7,009 nt of DNA from Candidatus Heimdallarchaeota archaeon (GCA_030603505.1 JAUVXQ010000065.1:1-7009), one strand, 5' to 3'. Numbered from the stretch's first letter, positions 1-6,178 are shown. Notes: a model not told the origin generated them from the letters alone. Numbers and translations: made by a program.

Positions 1-914
1 GATTCTTCAAGCAAGTTCTTTCGAGCAAGATCAATTATTTTTTCTATAGACCAATTTAAAGGAAAAGAATCGATTGTTTCTTTATTATCTAACAAGAATA
101 AAGTAATTTGGGAAGCAAGAAATTTATTTCCAGCTTTAGCGAATTTCTGACTTAAAATTAAGATTTGTTGAACTTTAAATGTTGATTTAATGACGTTTAA
201 CTTCTCAAGATCTTCAGTTAACGACCTTAATAGTGCTATGAGCTGAATAATATCTTGGATTTCTAAATTAAAGAGGATTTTCTTAGGAAAATAGTCAAAT
301 TGCTTACTAGTCGAGTAGTTACTGTTTACCATTGAGTCATCTTGATATCTCTTTATAAAGTCCTTAGAAGACATTTTTAGGAGGGAGAAATTTGGGGATA
401 TTCTAAAGATATCATCAAGATTCTTTCTACCACGTAGAATTAGTAATTGTAGAATAAACCGATTATACCACTTATCATAAAAAAAGATTGATGGAATTAT
501 ATTACCATTACATCCAATAAAAGTTGTTAAGGGTGAATCATAGCTACATAAACACTTATACTTTTCAGAAGCAATGTCATATTCTAAATTCGTAAAAAGA
601 ATTCGATTGTAGGAACTCTCTTTCACTAATTGATCCATAGTTTTTAGGTTCAGAGTATAGTTATTAGGCAAAATCTTAATTTTAAAAGGTAAAATACTAT
701 TTTCCTGAATAGTAGTAGAAATTACTTTATGTTCCTTTTTTGTCATTCCTATAACAATTTCACTACAGAACAGCTTTAGTTTTCTTACAGCATCTAGTAT
801 TTTTTCTGTGTCCATACACCCCAAAATTACTCCTGTCACATTATCATCTATAACCCGCTTTTTTCCGATTTCACTCGTAGTTTTCTTAAGCAAGCTAATT
901 AGGGAGCTGTGCAT
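1..914 (-). CDS. Divergent MobA-like protein with helical C-terminal extension, partial
   Basis: An open frame starts at ATG 914-912 and runs off the left edge after 304 codons. It starts 9 bases after the mobB stop, with AAGGG just upstream, so the two are probably co-transcribed. I did not recognise it at first sight. Read against molybdenum cofactor guanylyltransferase (MobA), its pattern fits: a first strand GVILG (28-32), the helix-strand KILDAVRKLKLFCSEIVIGM (38-57), a strand RILFTNLEYDI (104-114) where MobA has its metal-binding D-x-P, and GNIIPSIFFYDKWYNRF (137-153) followed by RGRKNLDDIFR (161-171). That last block mirrors the MobA C-terminal pattern G-x-x-x-P-x-x-x-x-Y-x-x-x-L then G-x-x-x-L-R-x-L. 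The MobA signature LAGGxSxRMGxxK is missing, and the D-x-P is not conserved. Residues 215-304 are helix-rich, perhaps TPR-like (KFAKAGNKFLAS, 257-268). It may be a non-catalytic or altered partner of MobB. The coding call is firm; the family call is inference. Confidence 0.75.
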   Translation of the reverse strand, partial: MHSSLISLLKKTTSEIGKKRVIDDNVTGVILGCMDTEKILDAVRKLKLFCSEIVIGMTKKEHKVISTTIQENSILPFKIKILPNNYTLNLKTMDQLVKESSYNRILFTNLEYDIASEKYKCLCSYDSPLTTFIGCNGNIIPSIFFYDKWYNRFILQLLILRGRKNLDDIFRISPNFSLLKMSSKDFIKRYQDDSMVNSNYSTSKQFDYFPKKILFNLEIQDIIQLIALLRSLTEDLEKLNVIKSTFKVQQILILSQKFAKAGNKFLASQITLFLLDNKETIDSFPLNWSIEKIIDLARKNLLEE

Positions 915-923
915 GTTAAACCC

Positions 924-1451
924 TTAAGAAGTTAAATATTTCACGATCTCTTTAACAAGAGTTTCCATTCCAAATACAATGGGGACAGATTTTTTCTCAC
1001 TCAATTCTTTTAATTGTTCATTATTATTATAATCTTCCTGAGAGCAATAAACTAGTAATAATTCATTTAAATTAAACTCGTTCAGGTTATGCAATTCATT
1101 TGATTTCCATAAGAGTACTTTTGGATACTCAGACATCTTGAAGCCTTCAATTAAAATGACATCATTTTTGCTTATTGAATCTATAGTTTCTATAATCTGT
1201 TTTAAACTATAATTCTGAGCAATAGTTATTTGAAGTGAATTATCGAAAATACCAGCAGAAATTTTTGCTCCCGAATCTAAGTATTTACCTGTATCCTTCG
1301 AATTCTCCCGTTTTTTATAAGATTTAGCTGATTTAATTACAGCTACTTGGTACCCTATTTTTGTTAATTCAGCTAAAACTGTTTGAATAATTGTTGTTTT
1401 TCCAGTTTGGGAATAACCAACAACTTGCAGAATTTTGTTTTTCATGTGCAT
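924..1451 (-). CDS. mobB: Molybdopterin-guanine dinucleotide biosynthesis protein MobB
   Basis: This is a full-length MobB (175 residues; the family is usually about 160-180). MobB is a cytosolic P-loop GTPase that assists MobA in attaching GMP to molybdopterin to make the MGD cofactor. Visible motifs are the Walker A GYSQTGKTT at 12-20, KDTGKYLDSGA at 52-62 (the MobB D-S/T-x-R-x-x-x-A-G-A block), the Walker B DVILIEGFK at 97-105, and PKVLLW at 110-115 (the family P-K-I-E-V block). The histidine-rich stretch common after the first strand (KHxHH) is replaced by lysine-rich sequence, KSAKSYKKRE (40-49), which is unusual. Two starts are possible, ATG 1451 and ATG 1445 (Met3). Neither has a good ribosome site, although GGA precedes the second by a suitable distance. 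It sits between the HhH protein (43 bp upstream) and the MobA-like gene (9 bp downstream). Confidence 0.92.
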   Translation of the reverse strand: MHMKNKILQVVGYSQTGKTTIIQTVLAELTKIGYQVAVIKSAKSYKKRENSKDTGKYLDSGAKISAGIFDNSLQITIAQNYSLKQIIETIDSISKNDVILIEGFKMSEYPKVLLWKSNELHNLNEFNLNELLLVYCSQEDYNNNEQLKELSEKKSVPIVFGMETLVKEIVKYLTS

Positions 1452-1494
1452 TCCATTTTTTCTACAAATTAGTTAAGAAGTAAATGAAAAATAA

Positions 1495-2961
1495 CTATTC
1501 TACTAATTCTTTAGCAGAATCTAAAATCATTTTAGCATTCGCAGGTCCGATTCCTTTTATTTTACTCAATTTCTCCAGAGATATTGCAGCTATTTTTTCA
1601 ACTGTATTATACCCAGATTCTCTTAATAGCATAGCTTTTCTAGATCCTACACCCTTGATATTTGTTATTGGTATCTTGGGTTCGTCACTAGTTATAGTAA
1701 TAGGTTCTTCTTCAGGGAATTCCTCAGCTTCTGATTCTTCTTTTGGTTTCTTCTTGATATCTGCTTTAATATCCTTTTTACGGTAAGGTTTTATTGGTAA
1801 AGGTATGGGAGCAGATACAATACGAGATGATTTTGGTTTAATAATTCTCAATGGCTTAAGCGGGCTATTGGAATCTTCAGATTCTTCTTTCTCTTCTATT
1901 AAGTATTCACTAGGCTTGACTAGTTGATCTTCTTGAACTACCTTATCTTTATGTTCTCTAATATACTCACTGGGTTTGATAAGACTCTCTTGAGGAAGTG
2001 GTTTACTTTCTTGAGGAAGTGGTTTACTTTCTACCTTTTGAGGTATTTTACTTGGCCTACCCAACCGACCATGTTGTACTACCTCATCTTTGTGTTCTTT
2101 AATATAATTACTGGGTTTGATTAAGCTATCTTCAGGAGGTTTATGTTCAAAATCTTCTTTCTTAGTTACAACATGTCCCGTGTCAGACCTCTGTTTCTCA
2201 ATTAAGCCCTTTGAACCAGTAGGAGAACTAATGATATCTTCAACAGTGATTTTAACTTGGGAAGAAATTGGTTTTTTTAGAGTTGTTGAAGCTTGTACTG
2301 TGCTTTTACCTTTGAAACTTACTGTTTCTCTTTCTTTCAAGTATTCACTAGGTTTAAGTAAAGAATCTCTTTGAGGGATTGTTTTTTGCTTGAATAATTC
2401 ACTAGGTTTAACTAGAGTATCTTCTAAAGGTTTCTTGAGTTTTTGAGTTTGTATTGGGAGGGTTCTCTCTTTCTCTTTTTTAGTTGCTACGAGGGGTTTT
2501 TCAATTTTCATTACTTCCTTTTGAGCACTTGAAGAGGGAAAATCTCTAGTTTCAGATTCGTATGGTTTTCCTAATGGCATCTGAATTACTTTTGTTTCTC
2601 GTATTTCATATCCTGTTGATTCCAAAGAAGATCCTTTACCTACAGATCTTGCAGCTTCCAATATTTGATAAAATGTTACTTTTTTCATGCCAAGGTCTTC
2701 AAAACATTCAGATAACCAATTTGCATATCTATGCACATTAATTTGTGTACCCAATTTTTTCTCCCAGAAGCTAATAATAACTCTAGATAAGAGATTAAAA
2801 GATTCAAACTTATGGGTTTCAACAACATGTTTTCCTTCAAATAGTTCAATTTCACCGCGCATGTCTTCCCTAAATTCTAAATCTTGCAATTTAACGGATA
2901 TTCCATATTGAGAACTACCAATCAGATTCCTCCTTTTTGAAAAATGTGACATGATTATCAT
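1495..2961 (-). CDS. Helix-hairpin-helix protein with repeated KPSEY motifs in a disordered linker
   Basis: This 488-residue protein has three parts. Residues about 15-115 form a folded, unrecognised domain with helices around 54-68 and 78-107. Residues about 116-428 are low in hydrophobics and rich in K, E, P and S, so they are probably disordered. They carry five copies of a short motif, [DE]-x-L-[VIL]-K-P-S-[EN]-[YL]-[ILF], at 181, 199, 278, 325 and 345; the third and fourth share a longer unit ending HKDxVVQ. A KPLPQES pair is repeated in tandem at 313-326. Residues 430-488 are a double helix-hairpin-helix (HHH_5 type), with IKGVG at 435-439 and IKGIG at 468-472. Such domains bind DNA without sequence specificity in many repair and transcription proteins. 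The architecture suggests a nucleic-acid-bound scaffold whose motifs recruit partners, but this is inference. The start may be ATG 2961 or ATG 2952 (Met4). It lies first in the unit that leads into mobB. Confidence 0.9.
   Translation of the reverse strand: MIIMSHFSKRRNLIGSSQYGISVKLQDLEFREDMRGEIELFEGKHVVETHKFESFNLLSRVIISFWEKKLGTQINVHRYANWLSECFEDLGMKKVTFYQILEAARSVGKGSSLESTGYEIRETKVIQMPLGKPYESETRDFPSSSAQKEVMKIEKPLVATKKEKERTLPIQTQKLKKPLEDTLVKPSELFKQKTIPQRDSLLKPSEYLKERETVSFKGKSTVQASTTLKKPISSQVKITVEDIISSPTGSKGLIEKQRSDTGHVVTKKEDFEHKPPEDSLIKPSNYIKEHKDEVVQHGRLGRPSKIPQKVESKPLPQESKPLPQESLIKPSEYIREHKDKVVQEDQLVKPSEYLIEEKEESEDSNSPLKPLRIIKPKSSRIVSAPIPLPIKPYRKKDIKADIKKKPKEESEAEEFPEEEPITITSDEPKIPITNIKGVGSRKAMLLRESGYNTVEKIAAISLEKLSKIKGIGPANAKMILDSAKELVE
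1894..2421 (-). repeat. Five dispersed KPSEY-type motif repeats within the HhH protein
   Basis: The coding repeats lie at 2386-2421 (DTLVKPSELFKQ), 2332-2367 (DSLLKPSEYLKE), 2074-2130 (DSLIKPSNYIKE plus HKDEVVQ), 1933-1989 (ESLIKPSEYIRE plus HKDKVVQ) and 1894-1929 (DQLVKPSEYLIE). The protein sequence is conserved among copies while the DNA varies, and the spacing between copies varies. Both points favour selection on the peptide over recent DNA duplication, except for the longer pair. Confidence 0.85.
1990..2031 (-). repeat. Perfect 21-bp tandem duplication encoding KPLPQES twice
   Basis: Two identical 21-bp units, 1990-2010 and 2011-2031, sit in frame in the linker of the HhH protein and encode KPLPQES twice (residues 313-326). 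Perfect identity at DNA level suggests a recent slippage event. It leads directly into the fourth KPSEY motif. Confidence 0.9.
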
Positions 2962-2980
2962 TTAATATAAATCCAAACTG

Positions 2981-2990
2981 ATTAAAAAGG
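2981..2990 (-). promoter_or_regulatory. Candidate TATA box for the HhH-mobB unit
   Basis: On the minus strand this reads CCTTTTAAT, about 22-24 bases before ATG 2961. That spacing would give a leaderless or near-leaderless transcript, common in archaea. A second TATA-like stretch, TTTATATTAA (about 2962-2971), lies too close to either start to act for it. The region is AT-rich, so chance matches are likely. Confidence 0.35.
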
Positions 2991-3005
2991 TTTTACTAAT
3001 AAGGT

Positions 3006-3030
3006 AAAAGAAAAAAAAAAGAAAAAAAGA
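3006..3030 (-). terminator. Oligo-T terminator of the membrane-protein gene
   Basis: Just after the stop at 3038, the minus strand carries two long T runs broken by single C residues (complement of 3010-3030). Archaeal RNA polymerase terminates on such tracts without needing a hairpin. It separates the membrane-protein gene from the HhH-mobB unit that starts at 2961. Confidence 0.7.
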
Positions 3031-3037
3031 ATAGAAA

Positions 3038-4537
3038 TCACTCAATTGGGGCGGATTCGGGTTTTTCCCCATAAGTTGATCTGTCTTCTTTACTATAGGT
3101 TTCTATAACACTCTCCTTAACTTTTGAAATGCTTTCTTCAATATCCCCTGAGATTCTAGTTTTTCTATCAGCATGCCCTCTGAATGGATCAGCTATGTAG
3201 AAGAATAGAATTGTTTTGTAAGCTGTAGATATTGGTCGTAGAATTGCTGTTGTAGGTAGATATCCAAAGAAGAAGCAGGTTGCTGCAATTGCTAGGGAGA
3301 ATATAAGAACAGAAGTTGGTCCAGTTATACCAAATTGACCTGCCAACCAATAATAACCTAAGAAGTATCCACCAACCGCAAAGATACCAAAAGTCATCAT
3401 GGTAAATAACCCTTTAGCTATACTTACACCAGTCTTTCCAATGATTATATCAGCAGCGGATTCAACGGCTAAATTAGAAGAACGACCCATACTTCGTATG
3501 AAACCTTGCTTTTCAACAACTATAATTGTTAAAGTATAATAGTTGAGGAATTTAAGTATAGCATAGAGGAATTTCACTACTATAATTAGTATGAAGAAGA
3601 TGATGTAGAGAGCTTTTTTAGCGATTTTCCAGAATTTGAAGAACATTGAAGTTTCTTTGATTTTCTTAGCAGCAAAGTATTGTATGATTTTTATCAAGGT
3701 GTCGAAGAATGCCATGAACATTCCAAATAAGATAATACTACCTTTAACTTTCCAGATTTCTTTTAAAGCATATTTTATTGATGCATCTTTATAGTTGTTC
3801 CAGCGCTTAAATATGCAAATATTGATTGCATCACTAAAGTAGAGCATAGTATGGTGAATTGTAACATATGCAAAGATTATAAGGAAGAAAACGAGGTAAG
3901 CAACCCATCTCGAGGTGTGTTCTAATACTAGATCGAGATTGGAACCCGCATATATAGCTGTAGCTACTCCTGTCACTGTAGTAATTATAGAAATTACTGC
4001 AAAAATTAAGACAGGAAATAAAGTTTCTTTATGTTCATTAACAGCTTCATTGCTCATTTCGAAAAGTTTAGCCCCAAGAATGATTCTACGAGATAGAAGG
4101 AGAACAATTATACCAATCAAAGCACCAGGAATTAGTATTGTCAAACCGATCCAAAATTCCATATTTGTTCCAACAAGAACGTAGATACCTGCACCGATTA
4201 GAAGTGCTGTTACACCAAAAATCACACCAGTAACTAGTTCTGCACCAATATAACTCATAAGCCAAACTTCGAGATAGGCGATTAAGATTCCTATTACAAA
4301 AAGGACTGCGGCTACTAGAACGATCCACCAAATATAATCTTGAACAAACGAATATCCTACACCGATTTTGTCAGTTACCCAACTAGTAAGATTGGGATGT
4401 TGTACAAGAAGTTGATAAATAGCATAAAAACCAAAAGCATATGCTGCAATAACAACTAGGAACCACACATAAAAGATGAGACCAAAGTCTCTTACTTTGG
4501 CTTCTGTATTTGTCATATCTAAAGAATTGATGCTCAA
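3038..4537 (-). CDS. Multi-pass membrane protein, DUF6159 / choline-transporter-like pattern
   Basis: This is an integral membrane protein with about ten hydrophobic segments: roughly 18-43, 68-95, 102-123, 127-149, 171-197, 210-233, 266-288, 308-331, 375-399 and 408-428, with a further semi-hydrophobic stretch at 429-449. The tail from 451 is hydrophilic and charged. The core from about 228 to 375 has an amphipathic block DAINICIFKRW (236-246), KYALKEIWKVKGSI (255-268), and the block VVEKQGFIRSMGRSSNLA (340-357). From memory this order resembles DUF6159 membrane proteins and, more loosely, choline-transporter-like proteins; the substrate is unknown. The frame opens with TTG at 4537. The first ATG is codon 8 (4516), which gives a 492-residue protein and is in my view the more likely start, as no ribosome site favours TTG. 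It is a single-gene unit with its own terminator. Confidence 0.85.
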   Translation of the reverse strand: MSINSLDMTNTEAKVRDFGLIFYVWFLVVIAAYAFGFYAIYQLLVQHPNLTSWVTDKIGVGYSFVQDYIWWIVLVAAVLFVIGILIAYLEVWLMSYIGAELVTGVIFGVTALLIGAGIYVLVGTNMEFWIGLTILIPGALIGIIVLLLSRRIILGAKLFEMSNEAVNEHKETLFPVLIFAVISIITTVTGVATAIYAGSNLDLVLEHTSRWVAYLVFFLIIFAYVTIHHTMLYFSDAINICIFKRWNNYKDASIKYALKEIWKVKGSIILFGMFMAFFDTLIKIIQYFAAKKIKETSMFFKFWKIAKKALYIIFFILIIVVKFLYAILKFLNYYTLTIIVVEKQGFIRSMGRSSNLAVESAADIIIGKTGVSIAKGLFTMMTFGIFAVGGYFLGYYWLAGQFGITGPTSVLIFSLAIAATCFFFGYLPTTAILRPISTAYKTILFFYIADPFRGHADRKTRISGDIEESISKVKESVIETYSKEDRSTYGEKPESAPIE

Positions 4538-4557
4538 CTAAAAAAGTTTTTCTACAA

Positions 4558-4676
4558 TTTCTCTCCACACATAATTCTATTCAGAAAACTTAAGAAACTA
4601 TTTAAATAGAAATAAGATGTGAATAATAAATTAACAATAGTTGGTCACACAGTTTTGGATGATAAATTCTTCTTCT
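4558..4676. repeat. Left copy of a 119-bp direct repeat (kinase upstream region plus 5' coding end)
   Basis: It matches 6313-6431 with 7 mismatches and no gaps (112 of 119 identical), at a constant offset of 1755 bp. It contains 61 bases upstream of a GTG start and the first 19-20 kinase codons. Identity stops sharply after TTCTTCTT(C)T at 4676. The left copy carries a palindromic TATA-like CTATTTAAATAG (4598-4609) that the right copy lacks. Confidence 0.95.
4598..4609. promoter_or_regulatory. Palindromic TATA-like box upstream of the membrane-protein gene
   Basis: CTATTTAAATAG is a perfect 12-bp palindrome that could work in either direction. For the minus-strand membrane protein it lies about 85 bases before ATG 4516, implying a leader of about 60 bases. 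On the plus strand it is too close to GTG 4619 for standard TATA spacing. Three substitutions destroy the palindrome in the right repeat copy. Confidence 0.4.
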
Positions 4677-4744
4677 CCTCAAGTGTGAAAGTGTCCTACT
4701 TTATACTACATATAAGGTTTATAAGTGAGAAAGAAAGTTCATAA
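4619..4744 (+). pseudogene. Truncated 5' fragment of the PfkB-family kinase gene
   Basis: From GTG 4619 this frame reads MNNKLTIVGHTVLDDKFFF, nearly identical to the start of the kinase at 6374 (MNNILTIVGHTVLDDKFFF). After codon 19 it changes to unrelated sequence and stops at TAA 4742-4744, codon 42. Everything after the first beta strand of the PfkB fold is missing, including the GGP substrate loop. A TCAAGTG shared a few bases past the break suggests the junction arose by a small deletion or rearrangement. It is very unlikely to make a functional protein. Confidence 0.85.
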
Positions 4745-4779
4745 AAACTTAGAGAGAAAGAATAAGAAAAAAGAAGATG
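4743..4779 (-). terminator. Pyrimidine-rich tract downstream of the zinc-ribbon remnant
   Basis: On the minus strand this stretch is almost purely T and C, including a run of six T (complement of 4767-4772). It follows directly after the stop of the zinc-ribbon remnant at 4781. It may be the old terminator of that gene, but such tracts are common in AT-rich DNA. Confidence 0.3.
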
Positions 4780-4780
4780 A

Positions 4781-4982
4781 TTAAATGAGTGTTACAATAA
4801 CAGGAAAGAGAATAGATGGAACTGAATTTTTCAAATAATATTTGGTATCAAGTTTAAGGCCACTCAGGTTTGAGTATAACCCATTGTCTTTTATAGATTT
4901 AAGTCCATTAATGCAGTGTACAAAATTACGGTACCTCGATTTTGATTTCATCTTTGCAATATGGACAAGTATCAGTATCCAT
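4781..4982 (-). pseudogene. Decayed zinc-ribbon protein gene
   Basis: From ATG 4982 the frame reads MDTDTCPYCKDEIKIEVP, then TAA at 4928-4926. Reading through, TTT TGT follows, then a lone A, then CAC TGC, so a C-x-H-C knuckle appears to have lost two bases (C codon 4922-4920, H 4918-4916, C 4915-4913). Restored, it would be CPYCKDEIKIEVP-x-FC-x-HC, a close match to the common zinc_ribbon pattern C-x-x-C-x-x-x-I-(6)-F-C-x-x-C. The shifted frame then continues for about 43 residues with a hydrophobic end (SILFPVIVTLI) to a stop at 4781. A good ribosome site, GGAAGTGA (4996-4989), sits 6 bases before the ATG. One nonsense codon plus one frameshift in a short, otherwise recognisable motif indicate a pseudogene; sequencing errors are the alternative. 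A longer overlapping frame from 5059 joins the downstream part but misses the CPYC knuckle. Confidence 0.65.
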
Positions 4983-4988
4983 AACAAC

Positions 4989-4996
4989 TCACTTCC
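4989..4996 (-). promoter_or_regulatory. Ribosome binding site of the zinc-ribbon remnant
   Basis: GGAAGTGA on the minus strand differs at one base from GGAGGTGA and lies 6 bases before ATG 4982. It supports that start over the upstream ATG at 5059. Confidence 0.55.
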
Positions 4997-5059
4997 TTGA
5001 AGTATTACACAAAATGTGTAAAAAAAACTAAGATATCTAAAGTAATAAGTATTATCCAT

Positions 5060-5463
5060 TAAGAGGGGAGTTGTTTAAGCATCTTTGTTGAATAATTTAA
5101 ATTCTTTGAATAAAGGAAAAAGAAATGATAGAAACTAGCTAAAAAAAATGAGTGGAAAAGCTAGATACATTAAGAAAAACCACTGCTTGCTTCAACCTTT
5201 AATTCTTAAATTCATTTGTGAAATTAGTTAAATATCGTGAAAAGATTGATAAAGAAATTTAGCTTGGAGAAAAACAGGAGTAAAGAGCGAAAATCAAGAG
5301 TATCTGTTCTGAAAAGACAATAATATAATGGGAAATTTGAAAGAGATTAACTTGTGCAAACTAACCGAAATTAACCTTTTATCGTAATTGACATAATAAA
5401 AGAAAGAGGTAAAGAAAAGAACTAGGTGATTTTCTAAAAACCATCAGAGCACATTTTAGATTT
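5060..5463. other. Gene-free stretch between zinc-ribbon remnant and secreted-protein gene
   Basis: Both strands are full of stops, and I find no tRNA-like fold, CRISPR-like repeat or recognisable protein fragment. The longest small plus-strand frame noticed (ATG 5149, about 27 codons) has no ribosome site or family likeness. It may hold decayed sequence from the same rearrangement that left the kinase fragment. Confidence 0.6.
5396..5420 (-). terminator. Possible pyrimidine-tract terminator of the secreted-protein gene
   Basis: The minus strand here is almost all T and C, about 45-65 bases after the stop at 5464. A weak inverted repeat, CTAAAA/TTTTAG (5434-5439 and 5454-5459), lies between. 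Either could end the transcript; neither is strong. Confidence 0.25.
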
Positions 5464-6123
5464 TTAATAAACTTTTGTTCTTTTCCTCCTTACAACAAAA
5501 ATTGCACTTGAAAGTAAGGCAATAACTACAAATTGGGTTGTGAATGCTAAGCTTACTTCTGGAAGTGTTTGATTTGTAAAGTTAGGATAAGTTATATTTA
5601 TAGCACCAGCAATGATTTGGATAGTTGTAAGTAATTCTTCTGCTGGTTCACCTGCTCCATATTTAGAAGCAGTATTGATGGGTCTCCCAAGCGTATAGTT
5701 GCCATCTGGAAGTTGAGATAATCCCGATTGATTAATATAAAACGTGATAACTTCATATTCTGTAGTTATACTTGGTGGATAGGTAAAATATGTCACTGAA
5801 TTCATGCACATTGATATAGGTGACATTTCTAAGGATTGATTAACAAATGATGCATTAATACAAACTTTAGGATAACAATCTGCACACTCAACTACTGTTT
5901 GATTTTCATCATCTCTATTTAAAATCTCTACTGTTACATTGATGCCAAAAAGAGTAGTATTGGGCTTGTTGCTCTCTGGACCAGTAATTACAGATATTTC
6001 TGTGATCTCTGAAATTCTCGAAGCTATAATTGATACATCCCCAGTAACTGATAGCGCACTAGGGAAAATAAGTGTAGAAATTATTAGTGTTATAACCAAG
6101 AATTTACTAAATTTTTTATCCAT
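5464..6123 (-). CDS. Secreted, probably N-glycosylated protein with tripartite C-terminal membrane anchor
   Basis: I do not recognise a family for this 219-residue protein. The start MDKKFSK plus the hydrophobic run LVITLIISTLIFPSALS (9-25) is a signal peptide, with cleavage likely soon after residue 25. The exported part has ten N-x-S/T sequons (N55, 62, 74, 90, 95, 131, 142, 176, 181, 184) and four cysteines (80, 83, 88, 106) that could form two disulfides. The content looks beta-rich, as in Ig-like or surface-layer-type domains. The C-terminus has LPEV (187-190), a hydrophobic span (about 191-211), then RRKRTK. This motif-TM-basic order resembles archaeosortase or exosortase sorting signals, though it does not match PGF-CTERM; a plain membrane anchor is the alternative. 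ATG 6123 is supported by AGAGGA (6137-6132) with 9-base spacing and by a TATA-like box upstream. It seems monocistronic. Confidence 0.85.
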   Translation of the reverse strand: MDKKFSKFLVITLIISTLIFPSALSVTGDVSIIASRISEITEISVITGPESNKPNTTLFGINVTVEILNRDDENQTVVECADCYPKVCINASFVNQSLEMSPISMCMNSVTYFTYPPSITTEYEVITFYINQSGLSQLPDGNYTLGRPINTASKYGAGEPAEELLTTIQIIAGAINITYPNFTNQTLPEVSLAFTTQFVVIALLSSAIFVVRRKRTKVY

Positions 6124-6131
6124 AACTTTTT

Positions 6132-6137
6132 TCCTCT
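6132..6137 (-). promoter_or_regulatory. Ribosome binding site of the secreted-protein gene
   Basis: AGAGGA on the minus strand, with the GAGG core ending 9 bases before ATG 6123, fixes that start. It is one of few convincing ribosome sites in the window. Confidence 0.6.
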
Positions 6138-6164
6138 TTATTCTATAATCTAGTAGTTAATCTT

Positions 6165-6178
6165 TGATTATATATATG
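6165..6178 (-). promoter_or_regulatory. TATA-like promoter of the secreted-protein gene
   Basis: The minus strand reads CATATATATAATC. With usual archaeal spacing, transcription would start near 6147, giving a leader of about 24 bases that includes the ribosome site. Confidence 0.5.

Noticed and set aside
1484..2911. Four plus-strand frames (1484-1786, 1924-2124, 2117-2374, 2687-2911)
   Set aside because: All lie inside the HhH protein on the opposite strand and are explained by its K/E/P/S-rich codon bias. None shows a ribosome site or a domain.
3915..4568. Frames at 3915-4184 (+), 4086-4331 (-) and 4383-4568 (-)
   Set aside because: They overlap the membrane-protein gene and have no plausible composition or start signal.
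4781..5059. A 92-codon minus-strand frame from ATG 5059
   Set aside because: Its first half is unlike any protein I know and lacks a ribosome site. The CPYC zinc-ribbon signal with a good ribosome site lies in another frame of the same DNA, so the frame looks like a by-product of the frameshift in that remnant.
5149..5232. Small plus-strand frame of about 27 codons
   Set aside because: No ribosome site, no family likeness, and that length is expected by chance.
5288..5298. CGAAAATCAAG shared with kinase codons near 6433
   Set aside because: I considered whether it continues the broken left kinase copy, but the match ends after 11 bases and flanking sequence is unrelated; chance is likely in AT-rich DNA.
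5939..6148. Plus-strand frame of 69 codons
   Set aside because: It is the antisense shadow of the secreted protein's signal peptide and N-terminus; its hydrophobic end mirrors that signal peptide.
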